A stretch of DNA of 64,000 bases from Parabacteroides johnsonii DSM 18315. Lineage in GTDB: Bacteria > Bacteroidota > Bacteroidia > Bacteroidales > Tannerellaceae. Positions 27,491 to 36,020 of this stretch are shown here, piece by piece. The stretch is taken from positions 2,418,001 through 2,482,000 of the forward strand of contig NZ_CP102285.1 in assembly GCF_025151045.1 (NCBI RefSeq), read 5' to 3'. Numbering within the stretch: the stretch's first letter is position 1; every line of letters starts with the position of its first letter. Position numbers and translations under genes: made by a program. The notes under the pieces are model-generated. The model saw only the letters and a program-made list of their open reading frames with translations, was not told the origin of the DNA and did no database searches.

Positions 27491-28636
27491 CTATCTTATT
27501 GGATTCTGATACACATTTTTAAGCCAATACTCAAAAGCTGGATCTTGGATTTCTATTGTATTGCCAGGCAATATATCGATCAAGTCTTTTTCAAGTGTCG
27601 CTTTTTTCAGGTTTTTAATGTTTGCTGAAGTTCCCAGTTGATATTGTTTCAAAATGTCTTTAGAAGAAAAATTAACCACTCCATCAGCAACTGCTATCAA
27701 AAAGCTAATTTGACGGGAAGTTAAAGTATCTATTATATTGGTAAATAGCAGGCTCAATTGTCCGATTAAGCTGCTGAACGCCTCATTGACAATAGCCTCT
27801 GAGCAATCCTTTGAAGTACGCAGCCAAGTTTGCTGGCTTAATTGCTGAGTATAATACGGGTGATTTTTCATTTTATCGGCAATCATACCTGATAGTTCAT
27901 CCGATATTTGCTTTCCGGTATCAACAAACCGTTGGGATATAAATGCAGCCCAGTCTTTTCGTTCTATTTTTTGTAAGAATAAGATATCGCCAAATTTATA
28001 AAAAGGCATACTGTAATCATTGAAAATACTCAGTAACATATGACGTTTACTCCCGTACAAACAATAGCAGACAGATGTATGCGTCTGCCAATGGGCACGA
28101 AGTTTACGTTGAAATGCAAGTGAATCCTCATATTCGTTGATATTTTGAAATTCATCGATACAGACAATTATCTTTTTACCCTTATCTTTAGCAATTTGTT
28201 GTGGCAAATCTAATATTTCATCATAAGATAACCGGTTATCTTTAAAACTGATACCAAAAGACAATTCATAGTTTTGACTACCCTCAGAAAGAGAAACGGT
28301 AGGTGCCATTCGGCTCAAGTATTTTTTTACTCCTGCTACGAATTCCTCCCAAGCAGAAGTAGATATCCGCATTAAGGCATTAGCATAAGCTGTATAAAAT
28401 TGTTCTTCCGTCCTACAATTAAAAATATCGACCTGACAGACCAGTATATCCTTACTCTCTTCGGATAAAAGTCTGGCACATTTATTTACCAAAGACGTTT
28501 TACCCCAGCGGCGTGGAGATATAATAATGGTATTAATGAGATTCTTGAAGTTTTGCGTTAACAAAGCAACCTCGTCTTCCCTATCAGTAAAATTTAAGTC
28601 ATCGGCAATACGCCCGTAAACAAATGGAGCCTCCAT
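27491..28636 (-). CDS. AAA-family ATPase (STAND-like, ATPase_2 type)
   Basis: A 381-aa protein starting MEAPFVYGRIADDLNFTDRE, the FxxR-E opening of ATPase_2/AAA proteins. The nucleotide-binding loop is SPRRWGKTSLVNK, Walker B IIVCIDEFQNI. The C-terminal half (from about residue 240) has a winged-helix-like segment, TSRQISFLIAVADGVVNFSS. The function is unknown; such proteins are common in Bacteroidales and some accompany mobile or variable loci. It lies upstream of silent susC unit A on the same strand, behind a 46-bp palindrome. Fourteen C-terminal codons of a second copy remain at 33380-33421, so this gene travelled with the duplicated unit. Confidence 0.85.
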   Translation of the reverse strand: MEAPFVYGRIADDLNFTDREDEVALLTQNFKNLINTIIISPRRWGKTSLVNKCARLLSEESKDILVCQVDIFNCRTEEQFYTAYANALMRISTSAWEEFVAGVKKYLSRMAPTVSLSEGSQNYELSFGISFKDNRLSYDEILDLPQQIAKDKGKKIIVCIDEFQNINEYEDSLAFQRKLRAHWQTHTSVCYCLYGSKRHMLLSIFNDYSMPFYKFGDILFLQKIERKDWAAFISQRFVDTGKQISDELSGMIADKMKNHPYYTQQLSQQTWLRTSKDCSEAIVNEAFSSLIGQLSLLFTNIIDTLTSRQISFLIAVADGVVNFSSKDILKQYQLGTSANIKNLKKATLEKDLIDILPGNTIEIQDPAFEYWLKNVYQNPIR

Positions 28637-28694
28637 AAGATAATCTTTTTATATATAAACAAATGTAGCAACAATAGTTGGAAGACACAAATAT

Positions 28695-28740
28695 GAAACC
28701 GATTAATTTGAAATCAATCTATTTCAAATTAACCAGTTTC
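28695..28740. promoter_or_regulatory. 46-bp near-perfect palindrome upstream of the ATPase gene
   Basis: Arms of 20 bp (GAAACCGATTAATTTGAAAT and its inverse, 18 of 20 matching) flank a 6-bp loop, 59 bp upstream of the ATPase start. The symmetry and position suggest an operator, possibly for autoregulation. A hairpin in the leader is the alternative. Confidence 0.55.
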
Positions 28741-28804
28741 ATACATATCGACTAAAATAATATTGAAAAAGGAGGTACTGATAATACATAATAGTCACAA
28801 AAGA

Positions 28805-28838
28805 AAATAGGCTGTCATTTTTACATAACAGCCTATTT
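28805..28838 (-). terminator. Terminator after the 28.9-kb susD gene
   Basis: AAATAGGCTGT (28805-28815) pairs with ACAGCCTATTT (28828-28838). A short T-rich run follows on the minus strand. Confidence 0.7.
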
Positions 28839-28858
28839 ATCATTTGAATATTATCCTT

Positions 28859-30277
28859 TTAGAAGTACCCTTCATTCTGTTTGATGTTAGGATTAACATC
28901 TATTTCAGACTGTGGTATTGCCAAAATTGTACGATAATCCTGATAACTCGGAGATATAAGATCTGTATTGTTCAGGAAATGATATCCCCCCTTACGAGTT
29001 ACCGTAATTCCCAAACGCATGATATCATGAAAACGATGACCTTCCATCACTAATTCCTTGCGTCTTTCTTTCAAGACCAATGCTTCGGTAGCAGTCACAT
29101 CTGAAGCAGAAGGAATAGCACGTTTAATAATTGCATTCAAATATTTGTTTGCACTTGCCTGATCTGCAGAAGGTTTTTTTAATGCAGCCTCAGCAGCAAT
29201 CAAATAAATATCTGATAGACGAATTACACGGATATTGTTTACAGCCGTTTTACCATTGATGCCTGGATATTTATTCATATAAGTACGTCCCTTGACCGAT
29301 GTCTCACTCAACAAATTACGACGGATGTCATCCGGATTCTCATTGATAAGATCTTCAAACTCTTTCGTATTGGAAACTGCCGCATATCCTTCAGGATCGA
29401 CCACATATCCAAACATTTCACGATCACCTGCATCCAAATCTGAGATTTCCAAATCAAATACAGATTCTGAAGAGTATCTTCCTGACCATGCTGCAACATA
29501 ATCCTCTGTTTTCAGCAAAGAATACGGAGAATTATTAATTACATCCTCAGCATAAGAAAAAGCTTTATCCCAATCTCTTTTATATAGATTGACACGTGCC
29601 AGTAACCCTTTTACTGCCCAACTATTGAAACGTCCGTCTTTTACTTCTGTCCCGATACATTTTAAAGCTTCTTCCAAGTCGTTGATAACCATTTCATATC
29701 CTTCTGCTACAGTGGAACGACCAGGAAGGTCGTCTGCACTCAAAACATCCTTTACCAGTACGACACCCGGAGTCGCTCCATTTTCCACAAAATAAGGCTT
29801 TCCGTATGTAATCAAGAGATTAAAATGGCATAAAGCCCGAAGGGCCAAAGCCTCTCCTTTTGCATTATTGAGCTCGTCTCCTGTAGGAAGGGCTCCTGTT
29901 TCAATTGCATTCAGCAATACATTCGCACGATTGATAACAGCATACGGATAACTCCACAAGTTTTCCGGAGAGTTATTCTGACGGTGTGTGAAACGATAAT
30001 AAGTATCGGTTCTTAAACCACCGGAAGAAATTGTCTGTACATCTTCACCCCCCACTTCAGCACGTGATACAAAATCACAACCATAATAGCTGGCACTTTT
30101 TAAACTGTAGTATGTACCATTTAGTGCTGTTTCTACATCTTGTAAAGTCGTGATAGCATCTGTACTGACCAATGAATCTGAAGGGAAAGTTTCCAGATAT
30201 CCATCACAAGATGTAAATGTTACTGAAGCGATTGCTACAGCAGCAAACATAGATTTTATATTTAGTCTATTCATCAT
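28859..30277 (-). CDS. SusD/RagB-family surface lipoprotein (unit B)
   Basis: A 472-aa lipoprotein with signal peptide MMNRLNIKSMFAAVAIASV and lipobox FTSC. LALRALCHFNLLITYGKPY, the VIRLSDIYLIAAEAALKKP helix and the C-terminal LKERRKELVMEGHRFHDIMR are standard SusD elements. It is the shortest SusD here and belongs to a different subfamily from units A, C and D. It begins 31 bp after its susC stop and is predicted silent along with it. Confidence 0.9.
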   Translation of the reverse strand: MMNRLNIKSMFAAVAIASVTFTSCDGYLETFPSDSLVSTDAITTLQDVETALNGTYYSLKSASYYGCDFVSRAEVGGEDVQTISSGGLRTDTYYRFTHRQNNSPENLWSYPYAVINRANVLLNAIETGALPTGDELNNAKGEALALRALCHFNLLITYGKPYFVENGATPGVVLVKDVLSADDLPGRSTVAEGYEMVINDLEEALKCIGTEVKDGRFNSWAVKGLLARVNLYKRDWDKAFSYAEDVINNSPYSLLKTEDYVAAWSGRYSSESVFDLEISDLDAGDREMFGYVVDPEGYAAVSNTKEFEDLINENPDDIRRNLLSETSVKGRTYMNKYPGINGKTAVNNIRVIRLSDIYLIAAEAALKKPSADQASANKYLNAIIKRAIPSASDVTATEALVLKERRKELVMEGHRFHDIMRLGITVTRKGGYHFLNNTDLISPSYQDYRTILAIPQSEIDVNPNIKQNEGYF

Positions 30278-30308
30278 TGTTATTATTTATAGTAAAACGA
30301 ATTCCGGA

Positions 30309-33161
30309 TTACAATCCGATTTCAATACCAAATGTTACTGATTTCAAGTTCGGCAACGCCCAAGTAGCCACACCATTGACCGGCTGTTCCGGATCAATAT
30401 TCTTATAAGCAGCCCATGTCAGCAGGTTATTACCAGATGCGAAGATTCTGACATTTCTCATTCCGGCAGCCTGCATCCATTTTGACGGTAAATTATAAGA
30501 TAATGTCACGGTCTTCAGACGAAGATGATTCGAACTTTTCATGTGACGGGAACTTCCGTAACGAGCATATTGGTAACTATTGACACGTCTCGGGACATCT
30601 GTGATGTCACCAGGCTTTTGCCATCTGTCCAGCTGCTGGATACCGATGGACTGATATGCGGTTTCACCATCTGTATCTGTGTATAGCAACGCGGGATCAT
30701 CCATGATATGTCCACCTAAAGAGAACGAGAACAAAGCACTTAAATCCAAGCCTTTCCAAGAAAGGTTATTTCTCCATCCTCCGGTTACTTTAGGATCCGG
30801 TTTTCCGATAATAACACGTTGAGCTTGTGATGGATCTTTTGTCAATTCACGATTAATAGTTCCATCTTCGTTTTCAGTGTTCAATACCCACTGTTCTTCA
30901 CCGGTTTGAGGATCAACACCAGCCCATTCACGGCTCCACCAAGAATAGTAAGACTCGCCTTCTCTTAAGATGGAAGTTCCGTCAATAATGTCTTTTCCTC
31001 CATATAGTTTACTAATCTTGTTTTTGTTATGAGACAAAACAATACCTGTAGACCATTTTACGGCTGTTTCATTGAATACATCATAGTTGATGTCCAATTC
31101 TATACCGCGGTTATTCATAGCTCCTACGTTTTTCAATGTGTTTTTGAAACCGGTAGTCATGGAAACCGGAACATCCTGCAACAAGTCTTTTGTTTCACGA
31201 TTATAGAAATCGAATGCGACACTTAAACGTCCGAACAATCTGGCATCGAAACCGATATTGAAGTTCTCATTCTTTTCCCATCCCAGATCAGGATTAGGGA
31301 TAGTCGTAGGAGCAGATCCCGGTTGATCCTGATAGTTATAACCATAACCGAACAAACTTAAATGAGAATAAAATTTAGAGGGTAAAGTACCATTTATACC
31401 ATAAGAAACTCTCAGCTTCAAGTCATCGACATAAGTCAAGTCTTTCATGAAAGCTTCCTGGCTCAATCTCCAAGCACCTGAAACAGACCAGAAATTACCC
31501 CAACGTTTGTTTGCTCCTAATCTTGAGCTACCGTCACGACGATAGTTAGCTGAAACATAATACTTGTTGTCATAATCATAATTGATACGGGAAAGTAAAG
31601 ACAACAGATGATCTTCCTTGTATCCGGATGCAGCCGTCATTGGTTCCGAAGTATTTTCAAGTTCCGGCAGTTTATCGTGCGGATAGTTGGCTCCGACAGC
31701 CTGGACATATTGTTCTTTTCTGTCATCGACATCCCAACCGACCAAAACATCCAAATTATGCTTGTCAGCAAATGTATTGGTATAATTCAACACTGTAGAT
31801 GAATATATATTATGGTGTTGATACGGATATTTAATCATCAAACCTTTGTAAGCCTCACCGTTATTAGAATTCATTGGCCAGTAAGTCGTAGACTGATTGT
31901 CAATAAAATCATAACTGATTGTTTCTTTGATTGTCAGGCCTTCGATTATTTTGTAAGACGCCCAAAGAGAATTCGTACTTCTCAATACTTCGGAAGTATT
32001 TTTGTCCATCCCTTGGTCTTTTAAAGGGTTGGGTACATTTAACTGATCCAATGGGAAACCTTCGTAGAATGAGCCGTCCTCATTATAGATAGGAAGGTTG
32101 GGGATTGCATACCAGTTTTTAACGAAATAGGCATTGGCATAAGCTGTCCCTTCTGAAGCCATTTCGGATTTTTGTTTTGAGAATGAGATGTTCGCCCCCA
32201 TCTGCATTTTTCCGTCTTTTGACCTGTGGGTTATGTTAGCTCTACCGGTAAAACCTTCCATACCGGTCGTGTTGATCATACCATCTTCTGTTTTGTAGTT
32301 TAATGAAGCAAAGAAACTTGTCTGTTCACTACCTCCTTGTGCTGAAAATTCATAATTCTGGTTGAATGCTGTTTTCTTGAACAATGCATCTTCCCAGTTT
32401 GAATAGCGATCTCTCAGAGGGGCAAAAGTATCCGCACCATCTTGTGCATAAGCTCTTGCTTCTTCTTCTGACATATCTTTATACAGAATACCTTCATTGT
32501 AATATGCTTCATAGGTAAGTTCGTGCTGTTGTTCTCCTGAAACAGTTTCTCTGTTTTTAACAGCCCAATCAGAAAAACCCCAGTTCGCTTTAAAATTGAT
32601 CTGTGTTTTGCCTTCTTTACCTCTTTTCGTTGTAATAAGAATTACACCATTTGCAGCACGTGAACCATACAAAGAAGCAGCCGCAGCATCTTTCAAAACT
32701 GTAATATTTTCAATATCGCTTGGATTGATTGAAGACATAATATTGAAAGCTTTTGAGTCATTGCTTACCCCAGATACAGCAATATCTCCGGAAACAACAG
32801 GTACACCATCAATTACATAAAGAGGTTCATTTGTTGCGTTCATAGAACCTGTACCACGAATACGGATACTTAAACCCGCACCAGGCTGTCCACTGCTCGA
32901 ATTTACGGTCAGACCTGTTGTTGCGCCTTGCAAGGCCTGTTCAAAAGATGTAACAGGTACATCTTTTAATATTTTCTCTGCATTCACCGATGTAGCAGCT
33001 CCGGTAAATGAAGACTTTTTAGCTGTACCATAAGCTACAATCATTACTTCATCAAGCATTTGATTATCAGAAGACAATACTACGTGTAATGTCGGCTTGA
33101 CCCCAACTTCCTGAGCCTTCATACCCACGAAGGAAACAACCAGAGTCTTTGCAGAACTCAC
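30309..33161 (-). CDS. SusC-like TonB-dependent receptor body, silent cassette (unit B)
   Basis: About 950 aa, starting at a GTG right after an in-frame TGA, exactly as in unit A. The sequence begins SSAKTLVVSFVGMKAQEVG and lacks the signal peptide and most of the N-terminal domain. Plug motifs DEVMIVAYGTAKKSSFTGAA and LKDAAAASLYGSRAANGVI, and a full barrel, are present. The last residue is Leu (FGIEIGL), not the usual Phe. No promoter faces it. The reading frame at the core site is compatible with the expressed N-terminus. Confidence 0.85.
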   Translation of the reverse strand: MSSAKTLVVSFVGMKAQEVGVKPTLHVVLSSDNQMLDEVMIVAYGTAKKSSFTGAATSVNAEKILKDVPVTSFEQALQGATTGLTVNSSSGQPGAGLSIRIRGTGSMNATNEPLYVIDGVPVVSGDIAVSGVSNDSKAFNIMSSINPSDIENITVLKDAAAASLYGSRAANGVILITTKRGKEGKTQINFKANWGFSDWAVKNRETVSGEQQHELTYEAYYNEGILYKDMSEEEARAYAQDGADTFAPLRDRYSNWEDALFKKTAFNQNYEFSAQGGSEQTSFFASLNYKTEDGMINTTGMEGFTGRANITHRSKDGKMQMGANISFSKQKSEMASEGTAYANAYFVKNWYAIPNLPIYNEDGSFYEGFPLDQLNVPNPLKDQGMDKNTSEVLRSTNSLWASYKIIEGLTIKETISYDFIDNQSTTYWPMNSNNGEAYKGLMIKYPYQHHNIYSSTVLNYTNTFADKHNLDVLVGWDVDDRKEQYVQAVGANYPHDKLPELENTSEPMTAASGYKEDHLLSLLSRINYDYDNKYYVSANYRRDGSSRLGANKRWGNFWSVSGAWRLSQEAFMKDLTYVDDLKLRVSYGINGTLPSKFYSHLSLFGYGYNYQDQPGSAPTTIPNPDLGWEKNENFNIGFDARLFGRLSVAFDFYNRETKDLLQDVPVSMTTGFKNTLKNVGAMNNRGIELDINYDVFNETAVKWSTGIVLSHNKNKISKLYGGKDIIDGTSILREGESYYSWWSREWAGVDPQTGEEQWVLNTENEDGTINRELTKDPSQAQRVIIGKPDPKVTGGWRNNLSWKGLDLSALFSFSLGGHIMDDPALLYTDTDGETAYQSIGIQQLDRWQKPGDITDVPRRVNSYQYARYGSSRHMKSSNHLRLKTVTLSYNLPSKWMQAAGMRNVRIFASGNNLLTWAAYKNIDPEQPVNGVATWALPNLKSVTFGIEIGL
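33139..33158 (-). repeat. Recombination core site B
   Basis: AGTTCTGCAAAGACTCTGGT on the minus strand, identical to sites A, C and D. It lies directly at the start of the unit B susC body. Confidence 0.7.
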
Positions 33162-33379
33162 TCAATACATAATCATCTTATTATCAATATATTATACTAT
33201 ATTTATTTTTAAATCATCATCCATTTATAAGAGATGACGTTCTAAATGCCCAATAAGCATATTTATTTAATATACAACACATTAAGGTATTTAGTGTAAA
33301 TAATAGCTACATCCGTAATACTCCCAAATAGCGCTGAAGTTCTACCGATTTCTTTCTGATCTTTTTGATCTAGATTAAA

Positions 33380-33421
33380 CTATTTTGCAGGATTCCGATA
33401 CACATTTTTAAGCCAATACTC
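33380..33421 (-). pseudogene. 3' remnant of the AAA ATPase gene
   Basis: The minus strand reads EYWLKNVYRNPAK and a stop, matching the last residues (EYWLKNVYQNPIR) of the intact ATPase at 27491-28636. Homology stops abruptly at about 33422. The spacer 33162-33379 is also homologous to 27273-27490. The rest of 33162-33552 holds a terminator and no gene. Confidence 0.8.
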
Positions 33422-33498
33422 ACTACATTTATTTTAAAATATAGCTGCTTCTTTATCTATAAAACTCTATTTACTTACAATGTGTAAGTAAATAAAAA

Positions 33499-33529
33499 GA
33501 GCCGAGTTCTGACTAATAGAACCCGGCTC
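33499..33529 (-). terminator. Terminator after the 33.6-kb lipoprotein gene
   Basis: GAGCCGAGTTCT pairs with AGAACCCGGCTC across an 8-bp loop. On the minus strand it is followed by T-rich sequence (complement of AATAAAAA). It ends the expressed susC-susD-lipoprotein operon. Confidence 0.8.
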
Positions 33530-33552
33530 TCAAAAAATATTATTCTGTCTTT

Positions 33553-34422
33553 TTATGGAAGAGTAATAAGAATAGAACCACCTTCGCCTGTGTAATCAAA
33601 TCCACCTTGTAAAGCTTCTATATAATAGTAAGGAGCTAACTGAAATGTTTTGTCATCAAGCTGTTTATTATTTACCAAACTGATTCCTGCAAAATCACTT
33701 GGATGGTGAGCATAGATTGCATTTGAAGCATTCCCATCATAGTTGATTCCAATAAAGAATTTATTATAATAAATGATGCCATCCTTAATCCAAAATTCAA
33801 TATAGTCACACGAAGTTGCGGCTACAGCATTTCCCCATTCACCGTCATCATTTTTCAAACCTTGTTCATAAGGTTTCATTACACGATAACGATCAAAGCC
33901 ATCCGCTTTTTGAATTTCCACATTATAAGGCTTTTCTGTAAAAGCTAAAACATCTGCAAATGTACCAGTCCCCAAAGATACCCAGTTATAGTCTTTATTA
34001 ACCGTAACTGAAACAGTATTACTACCACTTATAGGTTCATTTGTATTATCCAATGTTAATGTGACATTCAATTCTTTGCCAATTTCCAAAGGAGATACAT
34101 TCACAGTGATTTTTGTCATATTTTCACCTGCTGCAAAAGTATAGCCAGAAACGGTACAACCGCTCAATGGTTCGTCATCTACCATAGCAGTCAATGCAAC
34201 AGTTCCACTTAATTCACCACCAGCATTTGCACGTACAATGTCTACAGTAAAAGTCGGATCAACCGGTGAAACTGTAATGTTGGCTAAAGAAGCATTTATA
34301 AAGGCCGCCCCATCTGTAGCATCTGTATATATAGCACATTCTTGTTCACTATCACAGGCAGTAAAGCTCAGTGTAATTAATAGAAGAGCTATCAATGTTG
34401 ATATTTTTGAAATATATTTCAT
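33553..34422 (-). CDS. SusC/D-associated surface lipoprotein (unit C)
   Basis: A 289-aa lipoprotein (signal MKYISKISTLIALLLITLSF, lipobox FTAC). Residues about 45-145 form a Calx-beta-like repeat (ITVSPVDPTFTVDIVRANAG, ending SVTVNKDYNW). The C-terminal part contains YYIEALQGGFDY. It is a paralogue of the unit D lipoprotein at 44877-45680: same size class, domain order and YxWVS junction. As third gene of the operon it is a likely surface glycan-binding accessory. No family name can be assigned with certainty. Confidence 0.75.
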   Translation of the reverse strand: MKYISKISTLIALLLITLSFTACDSEQECAIYTDATDGAAFINASLANITVSPVDPTFTVDIVRANAGGELSGTVALTAMVDDEPLSGCTVSGYTFAAGENMTKITVNVSPLEIGKELNVTLTLDNTNEPISGSNTVSVTVNKDYNWVSLGTGTFADVLAFTEKPYNVEIQKADGFDRYRVMKPYEQGLKNDDGEWGNAVAATSCDYIEFWIKDGIIYYNKFFIGINYDGNASNAIYAHHPSDFAGISLVNNKQLDDKTFQLAPYYYIEALQGGFDYTGEGGSILITLP

Positions 34423-34452
34423 CGCTTTAATCTTTTAATCAGTGAATAAATT

Positions 34453-35991
34453 TTATTTAGTATCACCTACCGGATTTTGGTCTTTTGTCGGATCCATATT
34501 AACATTTCCATCAAACTCAGTTTGGGGAATTGTCAATACCCACATATAGCTTTCCGGGTCATTTGCATTGCGATTAACAAGCAAAGCATCAGTTGGCCAA
34601 CCCATTTCTGCAGTTCGTTTGAATCCCTGTTTCAAACGGCGAATGTCATAAATACGCCCAAATTCACCCCAAAGTTCAATTCTGCGTTGTGTAATAATTT
34701 CTTCCAATAGCGAACCTGTATAATCGGTAGTCAATTTTCCCATAGATGTACCGGATTTTTGAGCACAGTTGTAAGATGCGTCACGCTTACTCATCAAATC
34801 CATTAAGTATTCACGTGCACCGGCGTCATTTCCTAAACGGCATTCAGCCTCCGCTGCAATAAGATACATCTCTTCAATACGCATCCAGACATAGTCTCCC
34901 ATCCAAGTTTGGATATCGGAAAACTTAAATTTTTCCTGTTGATAACCACCATCTTTATTGTTGGCATCTTTGGGATTCCACCATACCAGACGTTCGTCTT
35001 CCGTACCTATTTTTCCATACAGTTCCTTGCTGATCTGCTTACGGGCTGTTGCTCCATATTTATCGGCTGTGGCATCCATGTGTGAAAACAAGCTTGCATA
35101 CATACCGCTTTGATCAGAAATGATTTCAGCTCCCCACATGACATTAGATGCGCTCGTACTGTTCAGACCTTTAAATTCTGAAACTTTTGCAATCGTGCAT
35201 TTACTTGTCGCAATTGCATCTTCTGACGCTTTTTTAGCTGTAGCCCAATCTTCCATCACTAATGCGATACGAGCTTGTAAGCCCAAAGCCGTGGTATAGT
35301 CAATATGTGAAATATGTTTACGAGTTGTACCGTTCAATTTTTCGACTGCTTTGTTGATGTCACTCACAATCTGATCGTATGTCTCTTGTACCGTAGAACG
35401 TGGTTTACCTTCCGTTCCGGCAACTGTCGGCTCGATATAGATCGGACAACAAGGTTCAGCCTCATGCCCTTTATAAGTCCGGGCAAAGCTCTGCGCCAAC
35501 ATAAAATAAGAATAAGCACGTATTGCGTAAGCTTGCCCCATAATGTAGTTTACTTCCGCTTCTGTACCAGCCATAGTCTCTTCTGCTGCAAGTATATAAT
35601 TTGCATTAGATATCCAAGTATAATAGCAATTCCATAAATCATATGGACGCCAAGTAGTAGTGGTATATCTACTTTTTACGTTATACAAACAATCGTACCA
35701 AAACCAACCGCTACCAGCTGCGGACATGATCATGTCTTCTCCCATAACATCAGCCATCAGATTGTAAGCACTGATACCGAAGCACTGATGCGTGTTTCCT
35801 GTTGGAGACCATGCTGAATACATGGAACGATAAAGACCGTTCAGGGGAACTAAAGCCGCATTTGCATTTGCCAATAGTCCACTCCCGGACATTGAATCGG
35901 TCGGATTGGTATCAAGAGAACTTTCCAAGCAAGACGACAGAGTCGTACAAGCCACCAAACCGGCAATCATATATTTAAATATCTTTTTCAT
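34453..35991 (-). CDS. SusD/RagB-family surface lipoprotein (unit C, expressed)
   Basis: A 512-aa lipoprotein, signal MKKIFKYMIAGLVACTTLSS with lipobox LSSC. SusD hallmarks: MGQAYAIRAYSYFMLAQSF, KPRSTVQETYDQIVSDI, RIEEMYLIAAEAECRLG and RRIELWGEFGRIYDIRRLK. It pairs with the full-length SusC 29 bp upstream and is predicted to be the one SusD expressed in this arrangement. Confidence 0.92.
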   Translation of the reverse strand: MKKIFKYMIAGLVACTTLSSCLESSLDTNPTDSMSGSGLLANANAALVPLNGLYRSMYSAWSPTGNTHQCFGISAYNLMADVMGEDMIMSAAGSGWFWYDCLYNVKSRYTTTTWRPYDLWNCYYTWISNANYILAAEETMAGTEAEVNYIMGQAYAIRAYSYFMLAQSFARTYKGHEAEPCCPIYIEPTVAGTEGKPRSTVQETYDQIVSDINKAVEKLNGTTRKHISHIDYTTALGLQARIALVMEDWATAKKASEDAIATSKCTIAKVSEFKGLNSTSASNVMWGAEIISDQSGMYASLFSHMDATADKYGATARKQISKELYGKIGTEDERLVWWNPKDANNKDGGYQQEKFKFSDIQTWMGDYVWMRIEEMYLIAAEAECRLGNDAGAREYLMDLMSKRDASYNCAQKSGTSMGKLTTDYTGSLLEEIITQRRIELWGEFGRIYDIRRLKQGFKRTAEMGWPTDALLVNRNANDPESYMWVLTIPQTEFDGNVNMDPTKDQNPVGDTK

Positions 35992-36020
35992 CTTGTTTCT
36001 TATAAAATAATGTTTCTATT

